This document shows, in pieces, positions 26,792 through 35,561 of a DNA stretch of 64,000 nt. Origin of the DNA: an uncultured Clostridia bacterium (GTDB lineage Bacteria > Bacillota > Clostridia > Christensenellales > Borkfalkiaceae); contig CANQFA010000005.1 of assembly GCA_947597925.1 (NCBI GenBank), forward strand, positions 18,814 to 82,813. The letters run 5' to 3'. The translations under genes were made by a program, and so were the position numbers. The notes beneath the pieces were generated by a model. It was not told the DNA's origin, did not search any database, and saw only the letters and a program-made list of their open reading frames with translations. Each line of letters starts with the position of its first letter. The first letter of the stretch is position 1.

Positions 26792-27241
26792 ATGTCCACG
26801 ATTGAAGCGACAAATCTCATCTATTCCTATTTCCTTCTCATGGGGCATCAGCCGCAGCTGAGCCTCGGGATCGAGCACGACGAAGAGGGCAAGCCCCATG
26901 TGCAGGTCCAGATCGACGTCGACCTTCTCGCCTCTCCCGCCTCAAGGATCGCGCCCCTCTCCTTTTTCTACGCGCTCGACGACGAAAAACTCAATCTCTC
27001 TGTCATCTTCTTCATGAAAAGGGGCCTGACCGAGGGCGAGATCTCGCGCCTTCGCGCCCTTCATGCAGCGGAGAAATGCCCGTTTTCCTCGCTCATCGAG
27101 GTCGGTGAGGGGGCCGAAGTCCATCTCTTCCGCGACATGCCCGTGGAGGACTTCCACGAAGGATCTCTCGAGCGGGTGCACGACTATTTCTGCGAACGGG
27201 GCGCCCTGCTCGAGACCCTCATCGAGCTCTCGAAGAGATGA
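26792..27241 (+). CDS. Hypothetical protein (149 aa)
   Basis: Not recognised. Soluble, acidic, alternating strands and helices (LSLGIEHDEEGKPHVQVQID, LNLSVIFFMKRGLTEGEIS), loosely reminiscent of the YbjN/type-III-chaperone-like fold, but without a decisive motif. GGAGGG lies 4 nt before the ATG and a consensus promoter is close. It is followed by the phosphoesterase gene after 76 bp without a terminator, so the two may be co-transcribed. Confidence 0.65.
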   Translation: MSTIEATNLIYSYFLLMGHQPQLSLGIEHDEEGKPHVQVQIDVDLLASPASRIAPLSFFYALDDEKLNLSVIFFMKRGLTEGEISRLRALHAAEKCPFSSLIEVGEGAEVHLFRDMPVEDFHEGSLERVHDYFCERGALLETLIELSKR

Positions 27242-27317
27242 TCCGCGCCTGCATGGCATCCCATTTTCGCACCCCATGTAGTAAATTCGCACCCCATATG
27301 GCAAAAAGGAGGGCCCC

Positions 27318-28004
27318 GTGATCTTTGTGACAGGCGACACGCACGGCATCGCCGACATCGAAAAACTTCGCCGTTTCTCCGAGGAGACGTCGAATCTTAC
27401 GAAGGCGGACTATATGATAGTTTTGGGGGACTTCGGCGGCGTGTGGTCGGAGGCGACGCTGGACTCCTACAGAGCGCTCTATGAGGCCTTTCCCTTCACC
27501 ACTCTCTTCATCGACGGGAACCATGAAAATTTCGACCTGCTCGAGTCCTTCCCCGTGGAGATGTGGCGGGGAGGGAAGGTGCATGTCATCTCGTCCGACC
27601 TCATCCATCTCATGCGCGGACAGATCTATGAGCTCGGCGGGAAGACCTTTTTCACCTTCGGTGGGGCGACGTCCCTCGACCGCTATCGGAGGGTCGAGGG
27701 GGTGAGTTGGTGGCGGAGAGAATTGCCCACCTACGAGGAACTCGACGAGGGGATCGCGGCGCTCAGGGAGAGGGGCGGGAAGGTGGACTTCATCCTCACC
27801 CATTCCTGCGATGAGAGGGCGCTCTGGTATCCGCCTCTGCGGAGCGGCGGGCAGCTCTTCTCGACCTATCCCGAGAACCGCATGCTCTCCTGGCTCGAGG
27901 ACAATGCGGAGTACGGGCACTGGTACTTCGGGCACTACCACCTCGACGGCGACCTCACCGAGAGAAAGACGGTGCTCTACCGTGAGATCCGCCGCATCCT
28001 ATAG
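27318..28004 (+). CDS. Calcineurin-like metallophosphoesterase
   Basis: 228 residues from a GTG start with AGGAGG ideally placed. All metal-ligand blocks are present in order: GDTHG (6-10), LGDFGG (~36), DGNHENFD (~66), a later His in ILTHSCDE, and FGHYH near the C-terminus. Members hydrolyse phosphodiesters or phosphomonoesters, and the specific substrate cannot be inferred; the compact size suggests a protein or nucleotide phosphatase. A terminator follows at 28073. Confidence 0.88.
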   Translation: MIFVTGDTHGIADIEKLRRFSEETSNLTKADYMIVLGDFGGVWSEATLDSYRALYEAFPFTTLFIDGNHENFDLLESFPVEMWRGGKVHVISSDLIHLMRGQIYELGGKTFFTFGGATSLDRYRRVEGVSWWRRELPTYEELDEGIAALRERGGKVDFILTHSCDERALWYPPLRSGGQLFSTYPENRMLSWLEDNAEYGHWYFGHYHLDGDLTERKTVLYREIRRIL

Positions 28005-28072
28005 AGAAGACAAACGGCACGGAAAGCGGCCCTTAAGCCCGCCCTGAGAGCGTTTTGAAATTGCATCCCTGT

Positions 28073-28100
28073 CCCCCGCAACCACTCGCGGGGGATTTTC
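28073..28100 (+). terminator. Intrinsic terminator after the phosphoesterase gene
   Basis: CCCCCGC, 8-nt loop, GCGGGGG, then ATTTTC. Confidence 0.8.
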
Positions 28101-28132
28101 GGCGCTTTTCGGAAAAATTTTCATTCAAAGTC

Positions 28133-28161
28133 TTGACTTTGCGCGGAGGATGCGCTATAAT
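28133..28161 (+). promoter_or_regulatory. Promoter of the helicase-MoxR-VWA operon
   Basis: TTGACT (28133-28138), 17-bp spacer, TATAAT (28156-28161). About 90 nt of leader follow before the ATG. Confidence 0.82.
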
Positions 28162-28197
28162 ATGTCTCCTATCATGCAAAATTTTTTCAAAAGAGCG

Positions 28198-28230
28198 GTC
28201 CGCTATCCCAAAGCGGGGACGTCTTTTTTT
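28198..28230 (+). terminator. Terminator-like hairpin in the leader of the helicase operon
   Basis: GTCCGCT pairs with AGC-GG-GGAC (two-base bulge), followed by GTC and seven T, all between the promoter and the start codon at 28258. It may attenuate the operon. Confidence 0.5.
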
Positions 28231-28257
28231 GTACTATAAGCCTCGGGAGCACATTGG

Positions 28258-31200
28258 ATGAAGCCGACAGACGACCTGTCAAAACTTACGATCGAAGAAC
28301 TCAAGCGCATCTACAAGGAGGAGAATGTCTCCGAAGCACTGAAGGCCCTCTTAAGTGAGATTGGCCGTGCGGAGCACGACAGGGCCGAAGCCGACGAGGA
28401 GGCGCACATCCGCGAAGTCACCTCGATGGACCTTCCCATGGATTGGGAAAATTCCTTCGAGGCGGATGCGCGGGCGAGGGGAGTGCATGCGGACAGCCCC
28501 GCAGATGCGCTCGTCCTCTCTCTCCTCACGCTCGGGAAGGTGGATATCGAGTTCATCGCCGCCATCACGGGAGAGGACTGCAAGGCGGTCATCGGCGCGC
28601 TCAGGGGTTCCATCTACCAAAATCCCGAGACCTGGGAGGAGTGTTTCTATAAGGGCTGGGAGACGGCAGATGAGTATCTCTCGGGCAATCTCCGCCGCAA
28701 GCGCCGCGTGGCTGAGCAGGCAAACGAGGCCTATCGCGGCTATTTTGCCGACAATCTCGCCGCGATCGACGGCGTCCTGCCCGCCGCCGTTCCCTCGGGG
28801 GATATCTTCGTGACGCTCGGCTCCTCGTGGGTGCCGCCCGATATCATCGACAGCTTCATTTCCTATCTCATGTCCGCGCCCTACGAGGGGACCATCCACG
28901 ACGAGGTGACGGGCACGTGGGAGATCCCGAATCGGTCCGCCCTCCGCTACCGTGTCGCCTCTGTGAGCAAGTACGGCACCCTGCGCATGCCCGCACTCAC
29001 CATCATCGAGCGCACCCTCAATATGAAGGACGTGTACGTGACCGATGAGGCGGCGGCGCCTTCTTCCAAGTTGGGCAAGAAGCGCGTCGTCAACAAGGGC
29101 GATACCGTCGCGGCGGTGGAGAAGCAGGAGCTCATCGTGCGCGAATTCAAGAGCTGGGTCTGGCGGGACAAAGGGCGGAAGGAGCGCCTCGTCTCCATCT
29201 TCGAGGACAAGTTCGGCTGTGTCAGACAGCGCCGTTTCGACGGCTCCTTCCTGCACTTCCCGGGCATGGCGGAGGACGTGCACCTCTATCCCTATCAAAA
29301 GGACGCGGTCGCGCGCATCATCTTCACGCCAAATACCCTTCTGGCGCACGATGTGGGCGCGGGCAAGACCTATGTCATGGTCGCCGCGGGCATGGAGCTC
29401 AGGCGCATGGGGCTCTCCGCAAAGAATCTCTATGTCGTGCCCAATAATCTCGTGGGGCAGTGGAAGGATATCTTCCTCGACATGTATCCCCGCGCCCGTC
29501 TCCTCTGCATCGAGCCGAGAGTCTTCGGCCCGGGGCGGCGGAACGGCGTCCTGCGGGAGGTGCAGAGCGGGGACTACGACGGCATCATAATCGCATACAG
29601 CTGTTTCGAACAGATCCCGCTCTCGCTCGAGTTTCACAGACAGCAATTGCGCGAGCTCTCCGCCGAGGCAGACCGCGCGGCAAAGGAGGGGGGCGCGACC
29701 TCCCGCCTCATCAAGCGTCAGAAAGATCTCAAGAAGAAGCTCGATGAGCTCGATACGCTTGAAGCGCTCGGCGGCACCATGGCGCGGAAAGAAGTCTGCT
29801 TCGACGAGCTGGGCATCACGCGCCTCTTCGTGGACGAAGCGCACAACTTCAAGAATGTCCCCGTGGAGACCAAGGTGGATTCCGTGCTCGGCATCGGCGC
29901 CTCGGGGTCCAAGAAGTGCAAGGACATGATGGACAAGGTGCACTTCGTCCAGCGGCAGAACAGCGGGAGAGGGGTCGTCTTCGCGACGGGGACGCCCATC
30001 ACCAACTCCCTCACCGATGCCTTTGTCATGCAGCAATATCTCCAGAGCGGCGAACTCGCCATGCTCGGCCTGCAGAATTTCGACAGCTGGATCGGGACCT
30101 TCGCCGAGCGCGTGACCGATTTTGAGGTGGATGTCGACACGAGCAGCTATCGCCTCGCCACCCGCTTTGCACGCTTCCATAACCTCCCCGAACTCACCGC
30201 TCTCCTCTCCTCCATCGCCGATTTCCACGGCGCGGAAGGGGAAGACGACATCCCCCGAACGGACGGCTATCAGGACGAAGTCATTCCCCAGACGGAGGAG
30301 TTTGCGGAGTATCTCCGCGAGATCTCCCGCCGTGCCGACGAGGTGCGCGCGGGCAATGTGAGCCGCAAGGACGACAACCTCCTGAAGATCACGACGGACG
30401 GCAGAAAGGCGGCCCTCGATTTCCGCCTCGTGTGTCCCTCTGCGGGCTTTACCTATCGTTCCAAAGTCGCGCGGTGCGTGGAAAAGGTGACGGAGATCTA
30501 CTTCGGGACGGAGCGATTTCTCCGCACACAGGTCATCTTTTGCGACATCTCCACCCCCAAGGAGAGCTTCAATCTCTACAGCGAGATCCGCGAGATGCTC
30601 GTCGCGCGCGGGGTGAGGCGGGAGGAGATCGCCTTCGTGCATGAGGCCGACACCGAACAAAAGCGCGAGGCCCTCTTTGCCAAGGTCCGCGCGGGGGAGG
30701 TGCGCGTGCTGCTCGGGTCTACCTTTAAGCTCGGGCTGGGCGTCAATATCCAGGACCGCCTCATCGCGGTGCACCACCTCGACGTGCCGTGGCGGCCCGC
30801 CGACATGATCCAGCGCGAGGGGCGCATTCTGCGGCCCGGCAATCTCAACTCGCGCGTCTTCATCTTCCGCTATATCACGGAGGGGAGCTTCGACGCCTAC
30901 TCGTGGCAGCTCCTCGAGACCAAGGCGCGCTTTATCGCGGAGCTCCTCTCGGGGTCGCTCACGGAGCGGAGCGGCTCGGATATCGATGAGATAGTCTTAA
31001 GCTATGCCGAGGTCAAGGCACTCGCCATCGGCAATCCGCTCGTCAAGGAGCGCGTGGAGACGGCCAATGAGCTCGCGCGCTATATCACCCTCCAGCGCAA
31101 GACGACGGAGGCGCGCATGCGGCTCGAACAGGAGCGCGCAGCCATCCCCGCCCAGATAGCGAGGGATGAAAAGCTCGCCGTCGAGTGCGAGGCAGATGCC

Positions 31201-31647
31201 GAAGTCTGCCTCAGATCTGCGGGGGAGAAGACCGACCTCACCTCGAAGGAGGCGGCCGAGAAGAGAAGGCTCCTTCGCGAGGCACTCGACATCGCCCGCG
31301 GTGACAGCTCCTTCGGCGAGGAGCTCGTGCTCTTCGAATACCGCGGCTTTGAGATCGTCTGTCCCGCCGAGCAGATCCCGGGCAAGCCCCGCGTCTTTGT
31401 GCGCGGGACGGGCCTGTACCCCGTGGACCTCGGCGAGACGGAGATCGGCAATTTCGTCCGCGTGGACAACTTCATCGACTCCATCCCCGACCGTGCCGTC
31501 TGCCTGAGGGAGGCGGTCGAGGAGCTCAAGCGGCGGGCCGTGGAGATCGACGCCGAGCTCGCAAAGCGGGAAGATTACGCGGAGAAGATCGAGACCTACC
31601 GCCGCCGTCTCGAAATTCTGGATAAAAAATTGGGAGTGAAGAAATGA
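28258..31647 (+). CDS. SNF2-like superfamily 2 helicase
   Basis: 1129 residues. N-terminal ~340 residues are a non-catalytic extension of unknown fold; then the helicase core: Walker A DVGAGKT (365-371), DEAH box VDEAHNF (D526), FATGTPITNS, and helicase-C block LDVPWRPADMIQREGRILRPGN (~840-862). A C-terminal coiled coil ends in LDKKLGVKK. The core matches the helicase found in phage, plasmid and integrative-element methylase-helicase proteins, but I see no NPPF methylase motif, so this is the helicase part alone. ATGA overlap joins it to the MoxR gene. Likely translocates on DNA and remodels bound proteins. Confidence 0.85.
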   Translation: MKPTDDLSKLTIEELKRIYKEENVSEALKALLSEIGRAEHDRAEADEEAHIREVTSMDLPMDWENSFEADARARGVHADSPADALVLSLLTLGKVDIEFIAAITGEDCKAVIGALRGSIYQNPETWEECFYKGWETADEYLSGNLRRKRRVAEQANEAYRGYFADNLAAIDGVLPAAVPSGDIFVTLGSSWVPPDIIDSFISYLMSAPYEGTIHDEVTGTWEIPNRSALRYRVASVSKYGTLRMPALTIIERTLNMKDVYVTDEAAAPSSKLGKKRVVNKGDTVAAVEKQELIVREFKSWVWRDKGRKERLVSIFEDKFGCVRQRRFDGSFLHFPGMAEDVHLYPYQKDAVARIIFTPNTLLAHDVGAGKTYVMVAAGMELRRMGLSAKNLYVVPNNLVGQWKDIFLDMYPRARLLCIEPRVFGPGRRNGVLREVQSGDYDGIIIAYSCFEQIPLSLEFHRQQLRELSAEADRAAKEGGATSRLIKRQKDLKKKLDELDTLEALGGTMARKEVCFDELGITRLFVDEAHNFKNVPVETKVDSVLGIGASGSKKCKDMMDKVHFVQRQNSGRGVVFATGTPITNSLTDAFVMQQYLQSGELAMLGLQNFDSWIGTFAERVTDFEVDVDTSSYRLATRFARFHNLPELTALLSSIADFHGAEGEDDIPRTDGYQDEVIPQTEEFAEYLREISRRADEVRAGNVSRKDDNLLKITTDGRKAALDFRLVCPSAGFTYRSKVARCVEKVTEIYFGTERFLRTQVIFCDISTPKESFNLYSEIREMLVARGVRREEIAFVHEADTEQKREALFAKVRAGEVRVLLGSTFKLGLGVNIQDRLIAVHHLDVPWRPADMIQREGRILRPGNLNSRVFIFRYITEGSFDAYSWQLLETKARFIAELLSGSLTERSGSDIDEIVLSYAEVKALAIGNPLVKERVETANELARYITLQRKTTEARMRLEQERAAIPAQIARDEKLAVECEADAEVCLRSAGEKTDLTSKEAAEKRRLLREALDIARGDSSFGEELVLFEYRGFEIVCPAEQIPGKPRVFVRGTGLYPVDLGETEIGNFVRVDNFIDSIPDRAVCLREAVEELKRRAVEIDAELAKREDYAEKIETYRRRLEILDKKLGVKK

Positions 31648-32759
31648 GCGAACTGAAGATGACCAATATCCCCTCCATGCCCGTGGGCAAACTCATCGAC
31701 ATCCTTACGGACATGTATGCCGCCGTCATCGGAAAGGGGCCCATGAGCGCCCTGCCCTCCGTCATGCTGTGGGGCCCGCCCGGCGTGGGTAAATCGCAGG
31801 CCGTCCGTGAGGTCGCCGAGCGTCTCGCCGAGCGCACGAAAAAGAGGGTCTCCGTGACCGACGTGCGCCTACTTCTCTTCAATCCCATCGACCTCCGCGG
31901 CATTCCCACCGCCAATGCGGAGAAGACGCTCGCGGTCTGGCTCAAGCCCAAGATCTTCGACATGGATGGGGGAGACGACGTCATCAACTTCCTCTTCCTC
32001 GACGAGATCACCGCGGCACCCCAGTCGGTACAGGCGGCGGCATATCAGATCACCCTCGACAGGGTGGTGGGGGAGCACCGCCTTCCCGACAACTGCATCG
32101 TCATCGCCGCGGGCAACCGCATGACGGACAAGTCGGTCACCTACCGCATGCCGAAGGCCCTCGCGAACCGCCTCATGCACTTCGAGGCGGAGGGCAGCTT
32201 CGACTCGTGGCGGGAATGGGCGGTCGGGAAGGGGATCCACCCCAAGGTCCTCGGCTTTCTCGCCTTCCGCAGAGATCTCCTCATGGCCTTCGACCCCGCG
32301 ACGGAGGACGTCGCCTTCCCCACGCCGCGTGCATGGGAGCGGGTGAGCGACATCTTGAACAGGGTGGGCGACGATCTCGAGGAGGTCTATCCCTATATTG
32401 CGGGCCTCGTGGGGACGGGTGCCGCCATCGAGCTGCGCACCTGGGAAAAGGTCTACCGCACCCTTCCCTCGGTTGAGGACATCTTCCGCGGAAAGATGCC
32501 GCCCGTGCCCAAGGGGACGGATGCGCTCTATGCCCTCGTCGCCTCCATGACCGCCTATGCGCGGGAGCACAGGGGAGAGCTCGACCTCATCGCGAACTCC
32601 ATCGTCTACGCCGAGAAGCTCCCGCCCGACTTCTCCGTGGTGCTCCTCAAGGACTACATGGCGCTCGAGAAGGGCTATCTCGAGAAGCTTATGAAGATCC
32701 CCGCCTTTCTTCGCTGGCTCTCCGCCAAAGGAAGTCTTCTGAATGGCACTTTCCGCTGA
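31644..32759 (+). CDS. MoxR-type AAA+ ATPase
   Basis: 371 residues. Walker A GPPGVGKS (44-51), Walker B FLFLDEI (~115), sensor region IVIAAGNRMTDKS, arginine-rich KALANRLMHFE. MoxR ATPases act as chaperones that load or activate a VWA-domain partner with metal-dependent binding. The partner is encoded immediately downstream, overlapping by 17 nt, and the helicase immediately upstream, overlapping by 4 nt. All three should be made in fixed ratio. Confidence 0.88.
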   Translation: MSELKMTNIPSMPVGKLIDILTDMYAAVIGKGPMSALPSVMLWGPPGVGKSQAVREVAERLAERTKKRVSVTDVRLLLFNPIDLRGIPTANAEKTLAVWLKPKIFDMDGGDDVINFLFLDEITAAPQSVQAAAYQITLDRVVGEHRLPDNCIVIAAGNRMTDKSVTYRMPKALANRLMHFEAEGSFDSWREWAVGKGIHPKVLGFLAFRRDLLMAFDPATEDVAFPTPRAWERVSDILNRVGDDLEEVYPYIAGLVGTGAAIELRTWEKVYRTLPSVEDIFRGKMPPVPKGTDALYALVASMTAYAREHRGELDLIANSIVYAEKLPPDFSVVLLKDYMALEKGYLEKLMKIPAFLRWLSAKGSLLNGTFR

Positions 32760-34044
32760 GACCGTGCGGGCGGCACAGGGGCGGCTGCTCCGCTCAAGGC
32801 TTCGCATCCTCACCGAGCACGGCTTCTATGGGCTCCTCCTGATGCACGTGCGCTTCGCTCTCGACGAGGAACTTTCGACGGCGGCGACGGACGGGACGCG
32901 CATCTATTTTTCGCCCGCCTTCATGGACAGGATCACCGACAGCGAGCTCGACTTCGTCCTCATGCATGAGATCCTGCACATCGTCCTCATGCACTGCAGC
33001 CGCGGAAAGGAGCTCAATTCACAGCTCTACAATATCGCCGCGGACATCGTGGTGAACTCCAATATCCTTGCGTCCAACAATGGGGCGCACGAGACCATCA
33101 CGCTGGCCGAATTCGGCGAGAGCATGCACCTTGCGCCCAATGGACACGAGGGGGCGAACTATACGGCGGAGGAGGTCTATAAGATGCTCCTCGAAAAGTC
33201 GGAGAGAGAAAGGGACGATCCTATGCCGAAGGACGGGCAGAGCAAGTCCGCAGGCGATGGGCAGGGAGAGGGCAAGAGAGAAAACGGGCAGGGCATGTCC
33301 AAGGGAAGACCTCACAAAAAGAGGGAGAGCGGCACATACAGCGGCTGGGACGACCACAGCCAATGGAAGGACATGGACCCCATAGAGCGCGACGAATGGG
33401 CGAAGCGCCTCCGCGACGCCGCCGAGGCGATCTCCGTCCGCGAAGCCATGACGGGGTGCGGCTCTCTCCCCCTGTGCGCGCGGCGTATCCTCAAGGAGCT
33501 GACCCGTCCCGAGACCGACTGGCGCGCCGTGCTCGATGCCTTCGTGGAGGAGGAGATCGTGGACTATTCCTTTTCCCCGCCCGACAGGCGCTTCTCGGAG
33601 AGCGAATTTTTCCTCCCCGACTTCAACGAGACCGAGGAAAAGGTGGAAAACATCCTCTTCATGATAGACACCTCGGGCTCCATGTCAGATGCCCTCGTGA
33701 CCAAGGTCTACTCCGAGGTCAAGGGCGCGATCGACCGCTTCCACGGGAGGCTGCAGGGCTTTTTGGGCTTTTTCGATGCCGCCGTCGTGCCGCCCGAGCC
33801 CTTTTCGGACGAGGAAGAATTTCTCGTCATCCGTCCGCGGGGAGGCGGCGGGACCTCCTTTCATGCCATCTTCCGCTATGTCGCCGAGGAGATGGAGGAG
33901 CCGCCCGCGAGCATCGTCATCCTCACCGACGGGCAGGCGCCCTTCCCCGAGGAGAAGGTGGCGCGCGGGATCCCCGTGCTCTGGGTGATCGTGGGCGACA
34001 AGATCACGCCCCCGTGGGGAAAGGTGACCCGCATCCATCCGTGA
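32743..34044 (+). CDS. Metallopeptidase-like (DUF2201) and VWA-domain protein
   Basis: 433 residues. N-terminal domain has LMHEILHIVLMH (zinc motif H75ExxH79) as in the DUF2201 putative metallopeptidases. A Lys/Gly/Gln-rich linker (~165-205) leads to a VWA domain with MIDAS DTSGSMSD (from Asp309) and the later acidic site ILTDGQAP. Paired with MoxR, the VWA part is the probable client; the HExxH part may cut or only bind. Starts inside the MoxR gene; AAGGAAG provides the ribosome site. Confidence 0.86.
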   Translation: MALSAETVRAAQGRLLRSRLRILTEHGFYGLLLMHVRFALDEELSTAATDGTRIYFSPAFMDRITDSELDFVLMHEILHIVLMHCSRGKELNSQLYNIAADIVVNSNILASNNGAHETITLAEFGESMHLAPNGHEGANYTAEEVYKMLLEKSERERDDPMPKDGQSKSAGDGQGEGKRENGQGMSKGRPHKKRESGTYSGWDDHSQWKDMDPIERDEWAKRLRDAAEAISVREAMTGCGSLPLCARRILKELTRPETDWRAVLDAFVEEEIVDYSFSPPDRRFSESEFFLPDFNETEEKVENILFMIDTSGSMSDALVTKVYSEVKGAIDRFHGRLQGFLGFFDAAVVPPEPFSDEEEFLVIRPRGGGGTSFHAIFRYVAEEMEEPPASIVILTDGQAPFPEEKVARGIPVLWVIVGDKITPPWGKVTRIHP

Positions 34045-34081
34045 ATCCCAAAAATTTCCTCGCAAAACTTTTTCCCGGTTC

Positions 34082-34110
34082 TTGCAATTTTTGCTGCGCT
34101 CTGCTATAAT
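34082..34110 (+). promoter_or_regulatory. Promoter of the probable 6S RNA
   Basis: TTGCAA (34082-34087), 17-bp spacer, TATAAT (34105-34110). Predicted start near 34117, no ORF behind it. Confidence 0.8.
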
Positions 34111-34116
34111 AATAAT

Positions 34117-34303
34117 TGACACCTGCAGTGTTCGGAGTTCGGTAAAAGACGGGATCCACAGAGTTTTTTCGGGAGTTTCGGTTGACGGGGATAGGCAAGG
34201 TCTGTTATTGCAACGGAAAGTCTGAGACCACGCCACCGGGCACCCACCTGCCAAGCGCGGGTTCACCATTTTTCGAAGTGCGGCACAGGCGGATGTCTTT
34301 TAT
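34117..34303 (+). ncRNA. ssrS: Probable 6S RNA
   Basis: About 185 nt between a good promoter and a T-run. The ends pair: GACACCTGC at 34118-34126 with GCGGATGTC at 34289-34297. The 5' segment CCTGCAGTGTTCGGAGTT resembles the Gram-positive 6S start (CCUGCGGUGUUCGU), and the 3' half includes CCCACCTGCC and GGGTTCA-type elements. 6S RNA mimics an open promoter and sequesters sigma-A RNA polymerase in slow growth. The large central bulge was not modelled, so identification rests on ends, length and context. Confidence 0.68.
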
Positions 34304-34339
34304 TTTTCGGAAAAATTTGCAAATGCGGTGTAAAATCGG

Positions 34340-34368
34340 TTGCAAGAATATCCGCGATATGGTATAAT
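34340..34368 (+). promoter_or_regulatory. Promoter of tRNA-Glu
   Basis: TTGCAA (34340-34345), 17-bp spacer, TATAAT (34363-34368), 20 bp before the tRNA. Confidence 0.8.
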
Positions 34369-34388
34369 CAAGAGGAATTTTGCGAAAC

Positions 34389-34463
34389 GGCCTTGTGGTC
34401 AAGCGGTTAAGACGGCGCCCTCTCACGGCGCAATCCCGGGTTCGATTCCCGGCAAGGTCACCA
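34389..34463 (+). tRNA. tRNA-Glu, anticodon CTC
   Basis: 75 nt with encoded CCA. Acceptor GGCCTTG/CAAGGTC, anticodon stem GCGCC/GGCGC with loop CTCTCAC (anticodon CTC, reads GAG), T-arm CCGGG-TTCGATT-CCCGG. The GAG-rich codon use of this genome fits a dedicated CTC isoacceptor. Confidence 0.93.
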
Positions 34464-34471
34464 TTTCGAAT

Positions 34472-34500
34472 AATACTCACTCCTCGGGGTGAGTATTTTT
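34472..34500 (+). terminator. Intrinsic terminator of tRNA-Glu
   Basis: AATACTCAC, 8-nt loop, GTGAGTATT, then T-run. Confidence 0.9.
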
Positions 34501-34522
34501 GCTAAAGTGCAGAGGAGGGGGA

Positions 34523-35407
34523 ATGAGGAGAGGACTCATCATCATCAACGCATATTCTTCCCTGGCGAGCAGTCTCAATCAGTCCGAGCGGCTGAAGGCG
34601 GAGTTTGCGCGCCTCGGGGTAGAGACCGACGTGCGGAGAAATAATTTTTTCCCCGTCTCCATTGCGGAGGGGGGCGAGATCTCGTCGGAGGCAGACGGCT
34701 ATGACTTCTGCGTCTACCTCGACAAGGACAAATATGTCTCCATGATGCTCGAGAAGCGGGGCATGCGGCTCTTTAACCGTCACGATGCAATTGAGGCCTG
34801 CGACGACAAGATGGTGACGGCGGTCCGCCTCGCGGGGCGGGGTATCCCCATGCCGAGGACGCTTCCGGGGCTCCTGTGCTACGATGAAGGCGTGCATGTG
34901 CCCGAAGAGCTCCTCGACAGCGTGGAGAGGCGGCTCGGCTATCCCGTCGTCATGAAGACGGCGTGCGGCTCGCTCGGGAAGGGCGTCTTTTTGCTCGGCA
35001 GCCGCGAGGAGCTACGTGCCAAGGCGGAAGAGCTCATGCGGACGCCCCACCTCTACCAGCAGTTCATAAGCGAAAGCCGCGGGAGAGACCTCAGGGTCAT
35101 CGTGATAGGTCACCGCTGTGTCGCCGCCATGCTTCGCGAGTCGGCGGGAGATTTCCGCTCCAACCTCGAGCTCGGCGGCCGCGGGACGCCCTATGCGCTC
35201 CCCGCGAAGACCGCCGCTCTCTGCGAGGAGGTCTCCGAGGTTTTGGGGCTCGACTACTGCGGCGTGGACCTCCTCTTCGGGGAAGAGGGAATGCTCGTCT
35301 GCGAGGTCAACTCCAATGCCTTTTTCGGCGGCATCGAGCGCGTCACGGGGGTGAACGTGGGGAGGCTCTACGCGGAGCACATCTGCCGTGAGGTCTACCA
35401 CAGTTAG
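34523..35407 (+). CDS. RimK-like ATP-grasp ligase
   Basis: 294 residues from the ATG preceded by AGAGGAGGGG. ATP-grasp features: NRHDAIEACDDKMVTAVRLA (lid start), YPVVMKTACGSLGKGVFLL (nucleotide-binding strand and glycine loop), YQQFISES, DLRVIVIG, and the metal-binding end LVCEVNSNAFFGGIE. Such enzymes join a carboxylate to an amine, for example glutamate tails on proteins or cofactors; the acceptor is unknown here. Monocistronic, with a terminator ~35 bp past the stop. Confidence 0.85.
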   Translation: MRRGLIIINAYSSLASSLNQSERLKAEFARLGVETDVRRNNFFPVSIAEGGEISSEADGYDFCVYLDKDKYVSMMLEKRGMRLFNRHDAIEACDDKMVTAVRLAGRGIPMPRTLPGLLCYDEGVHVPEELLDSVERRLGYPVVMKTACGSLGKGVFLLGSREELRAKAEELMRTPHLYQQFISESRGRDLRVIVIGHRCVAAMLRESAGDFRSNLELGGRGTPYALPAKTAALCEEVSEVLGLDYCGVDLLFGEEGMLVCEVNSNAFFGGIERVTGVNVGRLYAEHICREVYHS

Positions 35408-35430
35408 GGACTGTTCTTATTTTTATCTAA

Positions 35431-35508
35431 ATCGAAATATGGGAAAAACATGGGTGTTTTTCCCATTTTTTCTGCGAAAATCAGTTATTTCGATGAAAAT
35501 CGAAATAA
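35431..35508 (+). promoter_or_regulatory. Terminator plus alternative hairpin between ATP-grasp and P-type ATPase genes
   Basis: GGGAAAAAC (35441-35449) pairs with GTTTTTCCC (35456-35464) before ATTTTTT, a good terminator. Next, TTATTTCGAT-GAAA-ATCGAAATAA (35485-35508) forms a perfect hairpin. An upstream copy of ATCGAAATA (35431-35439) can compete for the same TATTTCGAT arm, so two exclusive folds are possible. This could be a simple gene end or an attenuator leader for the ATPase. Confidence 0.55.
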
Positions 35509-35561
35509 TGGGAGGCGGGCTGTCAGCATAAGAAGCGGGGGTGCGGCATAAGGTACTCTAT

